From positions 558,001 through 622,000 of the forward strand of contig NW_024468258.1 of the NCBI RefSeq assembly GCF_002104995.1: a DNA stretch of 64,000 bases, in the 5' to 3' direction. Below, one piece after another: positions 50,413 through 61,026 of the stretch (position 1 is its first letter; each line of letters opens with the position of its first letter). The translations under genes and the position numbers were made by a program. The notes beneath the pieces were generated by a model. That model was given only the letters and a program-made list of their open reading frames with translations. It had not been told where the DNA came from and did not search any database. Origin of the DNA: Linderina pennispora (lineage: Eukaryota > Kickxellomycota > Kickxellomycetes > Kickxellales > Kickxellaceae).

Positions 50413-50797
50413 CCTGGTCGACAAAGAACCCGCGGCTCTTCGCCACCAGCAGCTCCTGCCCCGTAGGCGTAGAAGTAAAGTAGTAATAGATTCCGAAAAG
50501 CACCAGTGCCGACACCAAAACCACAGTCAAGGCGAACCGCAGAATCCGGTAGAGCGTGTTGCTGAACAACCGCACAGTGAACACTCCCAGCCGCAGACCA
50601 CAGTATACAAAAATCGCCTCCAGCAGGTATGTCAGCGAGGTGGCACCAACGACACTCACGATTGTCTTGAGCGGAGACCACTGCTCGCTCGTGCTTTGGA
50701 CCAGATCCCAGCAGAGCGGGTACATGTGCTGGTGCGCGAAGCTGCAGACTGAGATGGTGCGCTGTGCGACGAGGGTTCCGAATTCGACGTAGCTCAT
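50327..50797 (-). CDS. Membrane protein, possibly Apq12-like
   Basis: ATG at 50797 gives 156 aa (MSYVEFGTLVAQRTISVCSFAHQHMYPLCWDLVQ). Two or three hydrophobic segments: TIVSVVGATSLTYLLEAIFVYCGLRLGVF (about 45-72) and LYRILRFALTVVLVSALVLFGIYYYFTS (about 82-110). The C-terminus is soluble. The layout of a short amphipathic N-terminus and a hydrophobic hairpin recalls Apq12, a nuclear-envelope/ER protein of similar size, but no diagnostic motif is visible, so this is a suggestion only. The reading frame is intact. Its 3' end overlaps that of SRR1. Confidence 0.6.
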   Translation of the reverse strand: MSYVEFGTLVAQRTISVCSFAHQHMYPLCWDLVQSTSEQWSPLKTIVSVVGATSLTYLLEAIFVYCGLRLGVFTVRLFSNTLYRILRFALTVVLVSALVLFGIYYYFTSTPTGQELLVAKSRGFFVDQAMELASRLQPMFEAQRTASAVPGLNNPF

Positions 50798-51089
50798 GGC
50801 TATTTGTTGCGAAGAAAAATAGAAAAGACGTAGGGATAATCCGAAAGTAAAGTACGGCTGGGCTGGCAAGGAGGCAGGAGCAGTGACTTGGGATTTATGA
50901 GGTGCAAGTGGCTGGTGCTGATTTCACAGATCAAACGATCAGGTTCTTCATTGGCGGAGGTACCTGCATAGCCGAGCTGAGCTGCAAGCGGTCTGTTTCG
51001 ACAAGACATACCCAGCGCATATATCAAATACATTTCACATGTATATTAGGTAACAAGCCATCATGGTGCAAAGACTACTGCTGCTGGGC

Positions 51090-53376
51090 CTAGTACGCAG
51101 CAACCTGCATCTCGAGGTCGTGCAGGCGGGTCTCCAGGTCCTGGATTGAGGCCAGCTCCTGCTCGATCTGCTGCTTCTCCTCAAGCAGCTCGATGCGGCG
51201 CTGCGGATCCAGCTTGGAGAACATGTACCCGCCCTGGCCATCGTACTGCAGGATGTAGTTGTGGTACTGCCACAGCGACTGGCGGTGGGAGACAGTCAGC
51301 AGCGTGATTCCCAGGCTGGTCGCGTGCGTGTACATGATCTTCTCGATGTCCATGCTCACCGCGCTGGTGCACTCGTCCATGATGGCGTACCGCGGGCGGT
51401 GGTAGAACAGGCGCGCCATGGCAATGCGCTGCTTGTCGCCGCCAGACAGCGCGTCTCTCCACACCTTGACCGAGTCCCAGCCGCCCTCGCGCTCGACAAT
51501 GTGGCCCAGCTGCACCACATTGAGGATGGACAGCAGGTCGGCATCGCTGACGCCCTTCTGCTCCATGTCGGCAGCGCAGTCCGGGTAGATGATCTGGTCG
51601 CGCAGAGTGCCGATCGGCAGATACGGCCGCTGCGGGATGTAGAAGATCTGGCTCATGCTGGGCTTGCGCACAGTGCCGCCGTACACTGGCCAGAGCCCGC
51701 CCAGGATGCGGAACATCGACGACTTGCCGCACCCGTTCGGACCGACGATCAGCAGGTGGCGGCCCGGCGTGACATGGAAGTTGAGCCGGCGCACCAGCAC
51801 GTCGCCGTTGGGCGACACAATCGGCACGTCGATGAACTCGACGTCGTCTGTGCTCTCGACCTGCTGCCCGCGCTGGTTGACAACGTCGGCCTCCGCGTCG
51901 TTGCTGGCGCTCTTCTCGGCCGACTTCCCAACCCGCGTCTTGACGTACTTGCCCTCGCTGACATCGTCCAGCACGGTGAGCAGGTCGGTGACGCGCTCGG
52001 CATACCCGGCCATCTCGACAATCTCCTTGTACGAGTACATCATGCGGCCCAGCGCATCCGAGCCGCTCAGCAGCAGGCGGCGGTTGGTGACAAAGTCTCT
52101 GGTGCGGTTGCCCAGGCTGCTGCTGGCGCTGCCGCCAGCACTGGCCACGCTGCCGACCGACGTAGCCACTGCCTTCTGCACCCCAGGCAGCCGCTCGGCA
52201 AACACCGGCGCCTGCACACGCAACCAGCCCAGCAGCACCCCAGAAGTACTTGACGATAAAGTCCTCGAGCATGCCGTAGAACACGTTGAGGCGGAAGATC
52301 TGGTTGATGTGCCGCACCAGCCGCAGGTACCGCCGGTTGATAGTCTGCTTCTCGGCGTCGTGGCCGCGGTACAGCGCAACCTCCTCGGCGTGCTCGATAA
52401 GCCGCGAGTGGGTGAAGTAGAACTCGCCCTCCAGCTTCTGCTCCTGGGCAACCAGCCGGCCAAACGGCGGCGTCAGGTACCGCAGCATGCCCATCGACAG
52501 CTGGATGACGACCATGATGCCAAACAGAGACTCCAGACCCAGGCTCTTGGCCTAGCTGGATGTTGTACACAAATGCATCCAGCGTGGGCTTGGCCAGGTT
52601 CGAGTATCAGCTCGGCCAGCGAGTTGGAGAACTTCATGATGTCGACGGCAATGAGCTGGTCGGCGTTCTTGATGCGGTCGTCCAGATTGCCCACGGCGTA
52701 GTATGTGTTCCTGGACAGGTACTTTGCGTGCACATGCTCGGTCAGGTTCTGGCGGAACCGGATGGCCAGCATCGTCTGCAGGTAGTTCAGCAGGCTGTTG
52801 GTCAGCGTGGCCGGCACCGCAATGGCCATCCACCTGACGATCCCCATCAAGAACTCCCTGCCGTTGAGCCGGACCAGCGAGCTCACAATCTGCCCGTCCA
52901 GCGCTGCCACCACAACCGACAGGAACGTGCGGAACACCAGCAGGCAGCTGTGGGTCATCAGCATGGCGAACTCGCGCGTCGCCAGGCCAGGAATCACGAT
53001 GGCCACCAGCCGCTTCATGTTGTCAAAGAACTGCTTGTCAAGCTGCGCGCTGCTGGATTTCCCTACGCGCTGCTGCCTCTGGTCCGTGCTGCTGTTGCTG
53101 GCTGCTGGCTGCTGCTGCTGGCTGCTGGCATTTGTCTTCTGCTGGCGCTCCGACGTCATCATCCTTGGATATCCGGCGCAGCCGATCCAGAATGCCGATG
53201 CAGATGACAACCATGATCGATCGCCGGATCTTTGTCTGGTGCCTGGCGTACAGCAGCACCGCACGCGTCAGGAACTCGAGCTGGCGCTGCTGCGTGCTCT
53301 GCACCAGCCGTAGCAATGCGTCGTGCACCTGCCTCACCGCCGTTCCGACGTACAGGTCGCCTGTCCGGGCTGGCAT
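51090..53376 (-). CDS. Peroxisomal ABCD-type half ABC transporter, right-arm copy
   Basis: Same protein as at 25,414 (start [17 protein letters not shown] at 53376). It is better preserved in the catalytic half: a continuous frame of 457 codons (51,090-52,463) runs from RLIEHAEEV-level sequence through Walker [10 protein letters not shown], signature [14 protein letters not shown], Walker [12 protein letters not shown] and the C-terminal coiled coil. Frame breaks here but not in the left copy: an extra A near 52,605 (GAGCTGATAC) and others near 52,555 and 53,155. The Ser/Gln tract near 53,100 differs from the left arm ([11 protein letters not shown] against [10 protein letters not shown]) through inserted bases in the CAG repeat. 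A conservative Arg-to-Lys change occurs after AQEQ. About 760 aa once repaired. Confidence 0.92.
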
Positions 53377-53802
53377 CGCTAGAGTGTGCTGCTATTAGGT
53401 GGTATGGAGTCTATGCTGCCCGCAAAAGTGGCAAGGCAGCGCCTGGAATTCGAGAAGGAAGAAAAAAAAAAAAGAAGGCTGGAAAGTGCTGGAGCGAGAA
53501 GTAACGGGAGGAGAGCCTGGGAAGGGGACTGCTTCTTCGGTCGCAGAGCGCACCTGCCGCACTTCGCGCGCTGCGTGGTCAGCTGGCCCGAGTCCCAGGC
53601 ACTCCGCCCAGACGCGGAAGGCTATCCCGCACCTCAAGCAGCTGGAGGAGGAGCGGCGGGCGTCCAGAGCCCAGGTCTGGGGAGCAGCGATGCTCTCATT
53701 AGTTCGCCCGCCTCTTGAAAGCGCGCTGCTGCGCTGCTGCAGACTGGCGCCAAATGCATGTGAAAGCTGGCTGACTCGTTCATATGTGGGCGCAGGCGCA
53801 AT

Positions 53803-53808
53803 CACGTG
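53803..53808. promoter_or_regulatory. CACGTG E-box, right arm
   Basis: AATCACGTGCC, the mirror of 24,977-24,982 in the left arm. Confidence 0.35.
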
Positions 53809-53848
53809 CCGCGCATCGCAGAAGGCGACGAATCGCCCACGCTGCGCT

Positions 53849-55056
53849 CTACGGCAGGATGTCCAGCAGGATGCTGTCGATGACAGCGAGCCCGGCCTCG
53901 GTGGGCGCTACCCGCATGCCGCCTGGTCTCCTCGGCCAGCCACAGGTATCCCTGGGCGGCCAGCGCGTGCACAGCATCCATGCGCAGATACTCCCGCAGC
54001 AAAAGCCCGCCCGACAGCTGGCGGAATCGCGAGTCGGCGATGCCAGCAGCCATGCGCAGGCCAAACACCACCGCCTCCTGCCTCACCTGGTCCTCCTCGA
54101 CGACCTCGATCTTGGCTGTGCCGTGGCCCACCTCCTCGCACCTGCCCATCCACCGCGCAGTGTCAGGGATGCGCACGGTCCCGACCCGCTTGCCGCTGGC
54201 TGGATCCACGAACCGCGAGTGCGCGCTTGGACCGACTCCGATCCAGTCGTGGCACCGCCAGTAGCTCTTGTTGTGCTTGCTCTCGGCAGCAGCAGACCTG
54301 GCATAGTTGGACACCTCGTAGTGCCTGAAGCCGTGGCCGCTGCACAGCTCAACCGCTGCCTCGTACAGCTGCGCCTGGGTGTCGCTGCCCGGCAGCCGCA
54401 CGCGCTGCGCAGCGCGGTCGCGATGCAGCGGGGTGCCCGGCTCCACCGTCAGCTGGTAGATCGAGATGTGGCTGGTCGGCATGCCCCAGTCGCCGTGCCC
54501 AGCTCCTTCCTCCACTGCTCCACGGTCTGGCCCTCGAAGCCGAAGATCATGTCAAAGCTGACTCCGCCAGGAAACAGCGCCTTTGCCCTGTCCACTGCAG
54601 CCAGCCCCTCAGCGCCCGTGTGCAGCCGGCCCATCTTTGCCAAGGACCGGTCGTCCAGGGTCTGGATCCCGATCGAGTACCGGGTGATGCCGGCCTGCCT
54701 GAACTCGCGCATCTTTGCAACCTCGGCCGAGGTCGGATTCGACTCCAGCGTGATCTCGGCGTCGGGACTCAGACGCGTGGTGCGGTCAGCCTCCTCGATG
54801 ATCCGCGCAACGTCGCCCGGTCTCGACAGCGATGGTGTGCCTCCGCCAAAGTACAGGCTGCTGATGGTCCGGCCCTTGTGCGGTCCCAGGCTGGTCCGCA
54901 GCTCCCTTCAGCAGCGCATTGGTGACACGGTCGTGGTCCACGCCTTGCGCCGGCGTCCTGGCCTTGGAGAACGCACAGAACCTGCAGAGGAAAGGAGCAG
55001 TACGGCCAGTGCACATACAGCGACAGCGGTTTCGAGGCGAGCGGCGACAGAGTCAT
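53849..55056 (-). CDS. HemW-like radical SAM protein, right-arm copy (frameshifted)
   Basis: Same protein as at 23,733, ATG at 55056 (MTLSPLASKPLSLYVHWPYCS). It shares the +1 break inside the CxxxCxxC cluster motif (TCCTTTCC). It adds its own breaks near 54,905 (GCTGAAGGGAGC), near 54,470 (GACCAGCCACATC where the left has GACCACCACATC), and near 53,925. The segment 53,849-54,455 preserves ISIYQLTVEPGTPL ... HNKSYWRCHDWIGVGPSAHSRFVDP, with one Arg-to-Lys change (GKRVG for GRRVG). Confidence 0.85.
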
Positions 55057-55164
55057 GGTGCAGGTGATGGTATACAGAGCACGGCATTTGGTGCTTCGTG
55101 CTTTTGAGCACAGATAAGAGCTACATTGGATCCGAAATCTAAATGAAATGGGAGACCGGCACGC

Positions 55165-56200
55165 CTACTTCTTGGCCGGGTAGTCGTAGATGCCCTTGCC
55201 GCTCTTGACGCCGAGCCAGCCCGCGTCGACGTACTTTTGCAGCAGCACCGCCGGGCGGTACTTTGAGTCGCCCAGCTCGTTGTGCAGCACCTTCATGATG
55301 GCCAGGCACGTGTCCAGCCCGATAAAGTCGGCCAGGGTCAGCGGTCCCATCGGGTTGTTGGTGCCCAGCTTCATCGTCGTGTCAATGTCCTCCTTGGACG
55401 CAATGCCCTCCTGCAGCGCAATCATGGCCTCGTTGATGTACGGCATCAGCAGGCGGTTGGCGATGAAGCCAGGCACGTCCTGCGACATGGTCGTGGTCTT
55501 GCCCATCTTGTGGGCCAGCGCCAGCGTCGTGTCGAGCGTCGCCTGCGATGTCTGCAGGCCGGGGATGATCTCGACCAGCTTCATCACCGGTACCGGGTTC
55601 ATGAAGTGCATGCCAATGACGTTGTCGGGCCGCTTGGCTGCCGACGCAATCTTGGTGATGCTGATCGACGACGTGTTGGTGGCCAGGATCGTGTCCTCGG
55701 GCAGCCGCTCCGACAGCTGCTGAGAAGATCGTGTGCTTGAGCTGCGGGTTCTCCGACACTGCCTCGACCACAAAGTCGGCGTGGCTCATCTCCTGGATGC
55801 TGCCGGACCGAGCTGATGCGCGCCTTGACCTCGGAGCGCTCGTCCTCCGTGCACTTGCCCTTGCCGATGTCCTTGACCAGCAGCTTGTCCAGGAATCGCC
55901 AGTCCCTTCTCGAGCTGCGCCGGGCTGCTGTCGACGAACTGCACGTTGAGCTTGGCGACGCGCGCGGCGACAAGGCCGATGCCGATTCCCATCTGGCCAG
56001 CGCCGACCACGCACACGTTTTTGATGCTGTTGACCGAGCTGGACATCATGCGCTACGTAGATACACGAATCGAGAGACAGTTAGTAAGGAGCAGAGCAGA
56101 GATAAGGGAGAGGCGGGCACGACCGCTGGCGCACGCATACCTTGTGGATAGTGCTGGCGCCCAGGCGGGACGAACTGCGAAGCAACTGCGAGACGGTCAT
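55165..56200 (-). CDS. Mitochondrial 3-hydroxyacyl-CoA dehydrogenase, right-arm copy
   Basis: Counterpart of 22,586-23,623. Exon 1 56141-56200, intron 56053-56140, exon 2 55165-56052. The catalytic and C-terminal half is continuous here (55,165-55,730): [118 protein letters not shown]. This confirms that the left-arm shifts near 23,227 and 23,466 are insertions. Right-only extra bases lie near 55,722 (CAGCTGCTGAG) and 55,806. At 55,893 the inserted base is A where the left arm has T. Presequence and NAD-binding [12 protein letters not shown] are as in the left copy. Confidence 0.92.
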
Positions 56201-56371
56201 GGCTTATTGGCGAAACGTAGACAATTGAGAAAAATACAAACGCAGAAAAGAGAAAGGCGCTATCTGCAGACCGGCGGCAGAGGCTCAAGTCGCAGGCCAC
56301 CTATGCCCCGAAACCGTGGGAACCGGCTGCAATCCGCAATCTAGTGGCTCGCAGCGAACAGCCAGCACAGA

Positions 56372-58631
56372 TCAAGTGCTCGCGGGCCACTCCATGTGCC
56401 TGGTGAGCGGCGCATAGATAGCCGGCGAGTAGAGCGTGACTGCCGAGTCTGCTCCGCCGAAGCCGAGGCTGGCCACCGCGTCGTTGAGCGTCGACACCTC
56501 CTCGAATGTCTCCGACACATTGCGTGCCAGCCCAAACACAAATGCGACGCACAGATCCCTGGCTGCCTGCCTGCGGCTCTCGGTCTCGGAACCGCCGTGG
56601 TCCGAGCCAACGACAGATGCACACAGCTCCGAGACAGCCTGGGACACGCGGATCAGCTCGCTCTCAAACACCGTCGCCACCATGCTCAGCAGCACCACGG
56701 CCTCGTTTGGCTCCTGGCTCCCCCTGGCATCTGATCCGTCGCCGGTCATGACCAGGATGCGCAGCGCATGGAGTGCATCGCGGAAGGCGTGCAGCAGCTT
56801 GGCCAGCAGCGGGAACTGCAGCAGTCCGACCGGCGAAACACGGAACTGGCCTAAGAACTGCGATGCGTCCGAGCCCTCCTTCAGATCCAAAGTGTCCGCG
56901 TGCCCAAGGGGCGGCCGGGTCGAGGTTGCAATCTGGTCCCACCGCGACTCCGCGCTGCCCTTGGCCAGAGCAGACAGAGTCTGGCACACCCCAGCGACTG
57001 CCTCCTCGATCCCCACCACCACGCTGGCAAACGCCCGCTCGTGCAGCACCTCCATCAGGCACGGCGTCAGGAAATCGATCCCGCTGCGTGCCAGCGTGCG
57101 CCCGTGCGCGACAACCAGCGTCTCCAGCCGAGCAATAGCCGACGCATCCTCAAGCAGCTCGAGCAGCGGCAGCACCGACGGCAGAAACTGCTGCATGCTG
57201 TGGACTGCCAGATCAACGAACTGGTCGTGGGTCCGCCCTCCAGCCTGCGCTACCGGGCTCTTTGAGGCAAACAGCGTCCGGTACTGCATGTCGACTTCGG
57301 CCAGCCACGAGCAGAAGGCATCGATGAGCTTTGTCAGGTACGCTGTGGTCTCGCTCGCAGACAGATCCTTGCCCGATCCACGCCGCGCCCGAGCCGGTGG
57401 GCTGCCAGCAAACGACGACTGCCCAAATGCCTGGTCGAACGAGCTGACAGACACGTCGCGAGTGCCCGCCGGTGTCAGCTGGGGAGCCATTCCGCTCAGC
57501 TGGTCGGCCGTCTGGTTCCACGCCTGCCACCGCGCCCGCAGGAACAGCAGCCGCAGCTCGCTCTCGCTGAACATGCCGATGCTGCGCAGAATCGCCACGA
57601 TCTTGGCCACCGATGACAGCCGCCTCATCGACCGCTCGTAGCCGCTGGTGCCACTGTCGCCCAGCACAGGCGACTTTTGCGCTCCAGCAGTGCCCCCATC
57701 GTCGTCTCTCTGGGTGCCGGACCGGGACATGCCGAGTGCTGATGCCAATGCCGGCGTATGTGTGTATCCGAGTTCGCGACACAGCAGCAGCACCATGCCC
57801 TCGAACTCTGTGCGCACCTGCTTCTGGATCGTGCTCACAAACTGCACCAGCTGGCTCTTGCTGGCCGGCGTCAGGTGCGACTCGACCTTGGACCCAGGCA
57901 GCGTCTGTATGTCCTCGCTGATATCCTGCACCAGGCGGTCGCCAGTGGCGCGGACGTGCTCGGCGATCTCGACTGCCTCCTCGTAGTACCCGCCTGCAAC
58001 ACACATCTGCATGACGCGCGGCAGCTCGACGATGCGCGAAACCAGGTCCTGCTTGTCCAGCACGCTCTGCACCACCTTGGACTTGCGGTCCAGCTCGGCC
58101 ATCGACGCTGTAAACGCCTCGCACGCCTGCTCTAGTCGCGGGAGAATCTCCTGTGCCTGTGCCAGCGACTGCGACAGCCCATCGACAGTCGCCGCTGCCT
58201 GCTGGTGTGTGCCTAGCACGACCTTGAAGATGTGCCCGCCCTCTGCATCCTGTGCACTGTCCACAGCAGCTGGCAGCGGACGAACACCGGGCTTGGCTGG
58301 ACCCTTGGCGGCTGCTTGTCGGGGTCGCTGTCTCGTTCAGCAGCAGTGCCGTCAGCTCATTTGAAATCCGCTGCAGGTCGCTCTGCACCAGGGTCGGCTC
58401 CATCTTCAGCGAGGGCAGTGGCAGCCCGGTCAGGTATTTGAAGTACCGCGCCGTGTCCTCCTCTTCCTCGGGGTCGGCTGCGTCAAGGTCGGCGGCTGAG
58501 CCAGCCAGCGTCGGAAACAGGCGCTTGCACAGCTGCACGTACTCGGGCAGGTCGGTGTCATCGGCGAAATGCCCGCCGCGGTACACCGACGAGCCATACA
58601 GGCTCTCATTGTCCACCCGCAAATCGGCCAT
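56372..58631 (-). CDS. COG8: COG8 Golgi tethering subunit, right-arm copy (best copy)
   Basis: Reference copy of the pair. ATG at 58631 (MADLRVDNESLYGSSVYRGGHFADDTDLPEYVQLCKRLFPTLAG). After a single +1 break near 58,330 a continuous 630-codon frame (56,372-58,264) runs to the stop; the repaired protein is 752 aa. Features: DTARYFKYLTGLPLPSLKMEPTLVQSDLQRISNELTALL (COG8 N-terminal signature), coiled coil LDRKSKVVQSVLDKQDL, IVELPRVMQMCVAGGYYEEAVEIAEHV, KIVAILRSIGMFSESELRLLFLRARWQAW and a helical C-terminus with LLSMVATVFESELIRVSQAV. A Ser/Gly insert (about residues 340-365) is variable-looking. COG complex loss alters glycosylation; a second copy would be unusual. Confidence 0.92.
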
Positions 58632-58831
58632 TCTCGCGATGAGGAGAGAAAAGGGGGTATAAAAACGGGAGAGTGGAGCTGAAGAGTGACGATTGCAGCG
58701 CTGATGAACCCAGCGCCTTTCCGCGCTCCGGTTGGGCAGCAGGCTCGGCGATAACCACAATCTCTCTTTTGCCTCCTCTTCCGCGCTCTGCTCTGCAATT
58801 CACCTAAATCACTGCTTCAACAGCTTTTCAA

Positions 58832-59704
58832 ATGCCCAGCCCACTCGACGTCATTGTCCGGCAGGCCGAGAAGGCACGGCTGTCAGAGGCCGAGCAGCAG
58901 GCACTAGCCAAGGCGCAGACTCGCCAGCGGCTGCTGAGTATCGCAGGCGGTGCGGTTGGTGTAGGCATCGGCTACCTGCTGTCCAGGCGCAACAAGTCGC
59001 TTGGAATGCGCGGCTTCATGATCCTCTTCAACGGATCGTTCCTGTTCGGCCTCGGCAACACATATGCGTCAGTCACCAACCTGAAGGAGCTGTCTAACGA
59101 GCACAAGTACCCGCACATTGCAGCAGCGATGTCGGACATTACTCGTGAGATTCTGCGCAGCCGGGGCGTGGATCCAGACCACCCAGAGCTCGGCCAGACC
59201 AAGCCAGCGCAGCACACAATTGATCTGCGCGGGCTGCCGCCATCGCTGACCCCGGAAGAGCGCGCACAGACCCAGGGCGATGACTCGTTTTACTACAAGT
59301 TTGACGATGCTCCTCAGAACAACGACACTGAGCAGCCTGTATACAATGTCAGCGGTGCTGTTGCCGCCAGCAACAACAACCAGTCGGCATGGGACTCGAT
59401 CCGCAAGGCAAACAGTCCCCATGATGACGCCTGGGAACGCCTGCGCAAGCAGCAGCCAAGCGGCAACTCGCAGCAGCAAGCTCGCGGATCGAGGAACACT
59501 GCCTACGAGTTTGTGGACGCGTGGGACAAAATGAACGATAACCGCAGCCCAGCGTACCGGGACGACGGCAGCGCAAGCAGCAGTGAGTCACACAGCTTTG
59601 GCAGTGGTGCCCTGACCAGCGACGACTTCCCCCGGTCTCGAGAGGACTTTGAGGAAGCATCGCACAAGTCTGCGAACAAGTACGGTGACACGGTATTCTC
59701 ATAG
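58832..59704 (+). CDS. OCIA-like small membrane protein, right-arm copy (intact)
   Basis: Intact 290-aa frame from the ATG at 58832. Residues 1-32 are charged and helical (VIVRQAEKARLSEAEQQALAKAQTRQ). Two hydrophobic stretches follow, SIAGGAVGVGIGYLL (about 35-50) and GFMILFNGSFLFGLGNTYASV (about 60-80). The soluble remainder has two short conserved-looking segments (HIAAAMSDITREILRSRGVDP and QHTIDLRGLPPSLTPEERAQ) and a Gln/Asn/Ser-rich tail. The double-hydrophobic N-terminal module resembles OCIA-domain proteins of mitochondria and endosomes, but I could not confirm key residues. It is divergent from COG8 with ~200 bp between starts, so the pair may be co-regulated. Confidence 0.7.
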   Translation: MPSPLDVIVRQAEKARLSEAEQQALAKAQTRQRLLSIAGGAVGVGIGYLLSRRNKSLGMRGFMILFNGSFLFGLGNTYASVTNLKELSNEHKYPHIAAAMSDITREILRSRGVDPDHPELGQTKPAQHTIDLRGLPPSLTPEERAQTQGDDSFYYKFDDAPQNNDTEQPVYNVSGAVAASNNNQSAWDSIRKANSPHDDAWERLRKQQPSGNSQQQARGSRNTAYEFVDAWDKMNDNRSPAYRDDGSASSSESHSFGSGALTSDDFPRSREDFEEASHKSANKYGDTVFS

Positions 59705-61026
59705 TCGTCAGAGCGCTCTATATGGTCTATGTCGAATAGAATTGCTTTTTTTTCTTTGACACGCGCATGTTTCTGGATGTGCAGCCATCAGCAACACCAC
59801 ATGTGTCATATGCGAGACTCGTGGTCATACCAGGCACTGATATTGGTGCGCCCTCGACCAGCAGTGTTGACGCCCATATGAGCATTGGCATACAATTGGC
59901 AGCGGCGACGAACAGAGGCCACGCTGCCAACAGCTGTGTGGTGGTGGCAAACGATGGTGGTCCGCATACAGCCGGTACATTGCCACTATGACCAACAACA
60001 GAGGCACGCCTTTACCTTGTGCACTTTATTGGCTTCGATTTCCTTCTTTCCAATTCCACACCTCAAACCTGAAATAAAGCATGCTACCACTCTTACTTCA
60101 ACCCACGCACCCACCTGTCAGCGCAATGCCATGTGCTTTCTACCATGCATATCCTCTGAGATCAAAAAGCACACGTATCAAAAGCTTTAGAAAACTATAT
60201 TTACAAACTGTGCCCTGGAGAGCCAAGGCTAGCGATTTTGTGGTTTAACAGTTGAAAGTGGTTCTCGCAGTATTGGTTTTAGACGGCTATTAGATGTTCT
60301 GGAGTAGATGGTGGTCGCTACTAGTTGCATGCTATGCAACAGGCGATGGTGCAGAGGCTTGTTGACAACAGATATAGCGTAGTATATGTGCCTTGAAGAC
60401 GGCTTGTTACCAGCACACACTGGCCAGTCCACCCCACCGGTGAACGTCACCTATTCAGGCAACGACCCCCGACTCGTCGGCAACTGGCACCAGGTGGCTT
60501 ACTCGCCCGCAGGGTCAGGATGTGGTTGTAGCAGTTCCATCCAGCGTATTAGTAGTATTAATGGTATCAGAAGTATCGAGTTTGTGAGGAGAGGAGTTTT
60601 TTGCGAAGACGAGGAGTCTTTTTTGGCTTCAGCAGGAGACGTGCCCGTTTTATAGGGAAGTGGAGCTGCTGTTTCGCTGAGATTTTACTCGCCCGCCATC
60701 ATTTTAGCTCCCGGCGGCTTAGACGGAGACATGCCCTGATTTTTCACTGTTCGCCTCCTCCTATCGCATGCGCTGCACATGTGCATATATGGCAATAGAG
60801 ACGGCCTCATGCACTGCAGCTCCATACGAAACAATGGTATTTTTGTTCCGAGCTGCGGCGATGGCCCCACCAGAAATAGAACTGGAGCTGCAGTGCGTGG
60901 CCCCCAGCACTTTGTCCGGCAGTAAATGCAGCTCACTGCGTTGGCCACCACCGCATATGGCTTTCACAGTGACCTCAGCAACGGCACATTGCAAAATGTC
61001 AGAGAAAACACGAATGTGCTATCTGG
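59705..61026. other. Noncoding outer section of right arm
   Basis: Mirror of 17,749-19,069. The TATA box is at 60,648-60,654 (minus strand). Differences from the left arm are substitutions such as TATCGG/TACCGG near 59,980 and one-base indels. No supportable gene. Confidence 0.45.

Larger units (their letters stand above)
51042..61026 (-). repeat. Right arm of the ~10 kb inverted repeat pair
   Basis: Reverse complement of 17,749-27,748, with the same five genes. The inner edge begins at TATATTAG (51,042-51,049) and the outer edge ends at ATCTGG (61,021-61,026). Length 9,985 bp versus 10,000 in the left arm; the difference reflects scattered one-base indels and the local 27-bp hairpin. The central spacer between arms is 23,293 bp. 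The outer edge adjoins AT-rich, mobile-element-like sequence. Confidence 0.97.

Noticed and set aside
27749-51041. Mating-type locus flanked by inverted repeats
   Set aside because: The architecture invites the comparison, but no HMG-box, homeodomain, pheromone or receptor gene is in the spacer.
17749-61026. The arms as a very large transposon's terminal repeats
   Set aside because: The arms consist of ordinary housekeeping genes. No transposase, terminal inverted motif or target-site duplication is visible at the edges.
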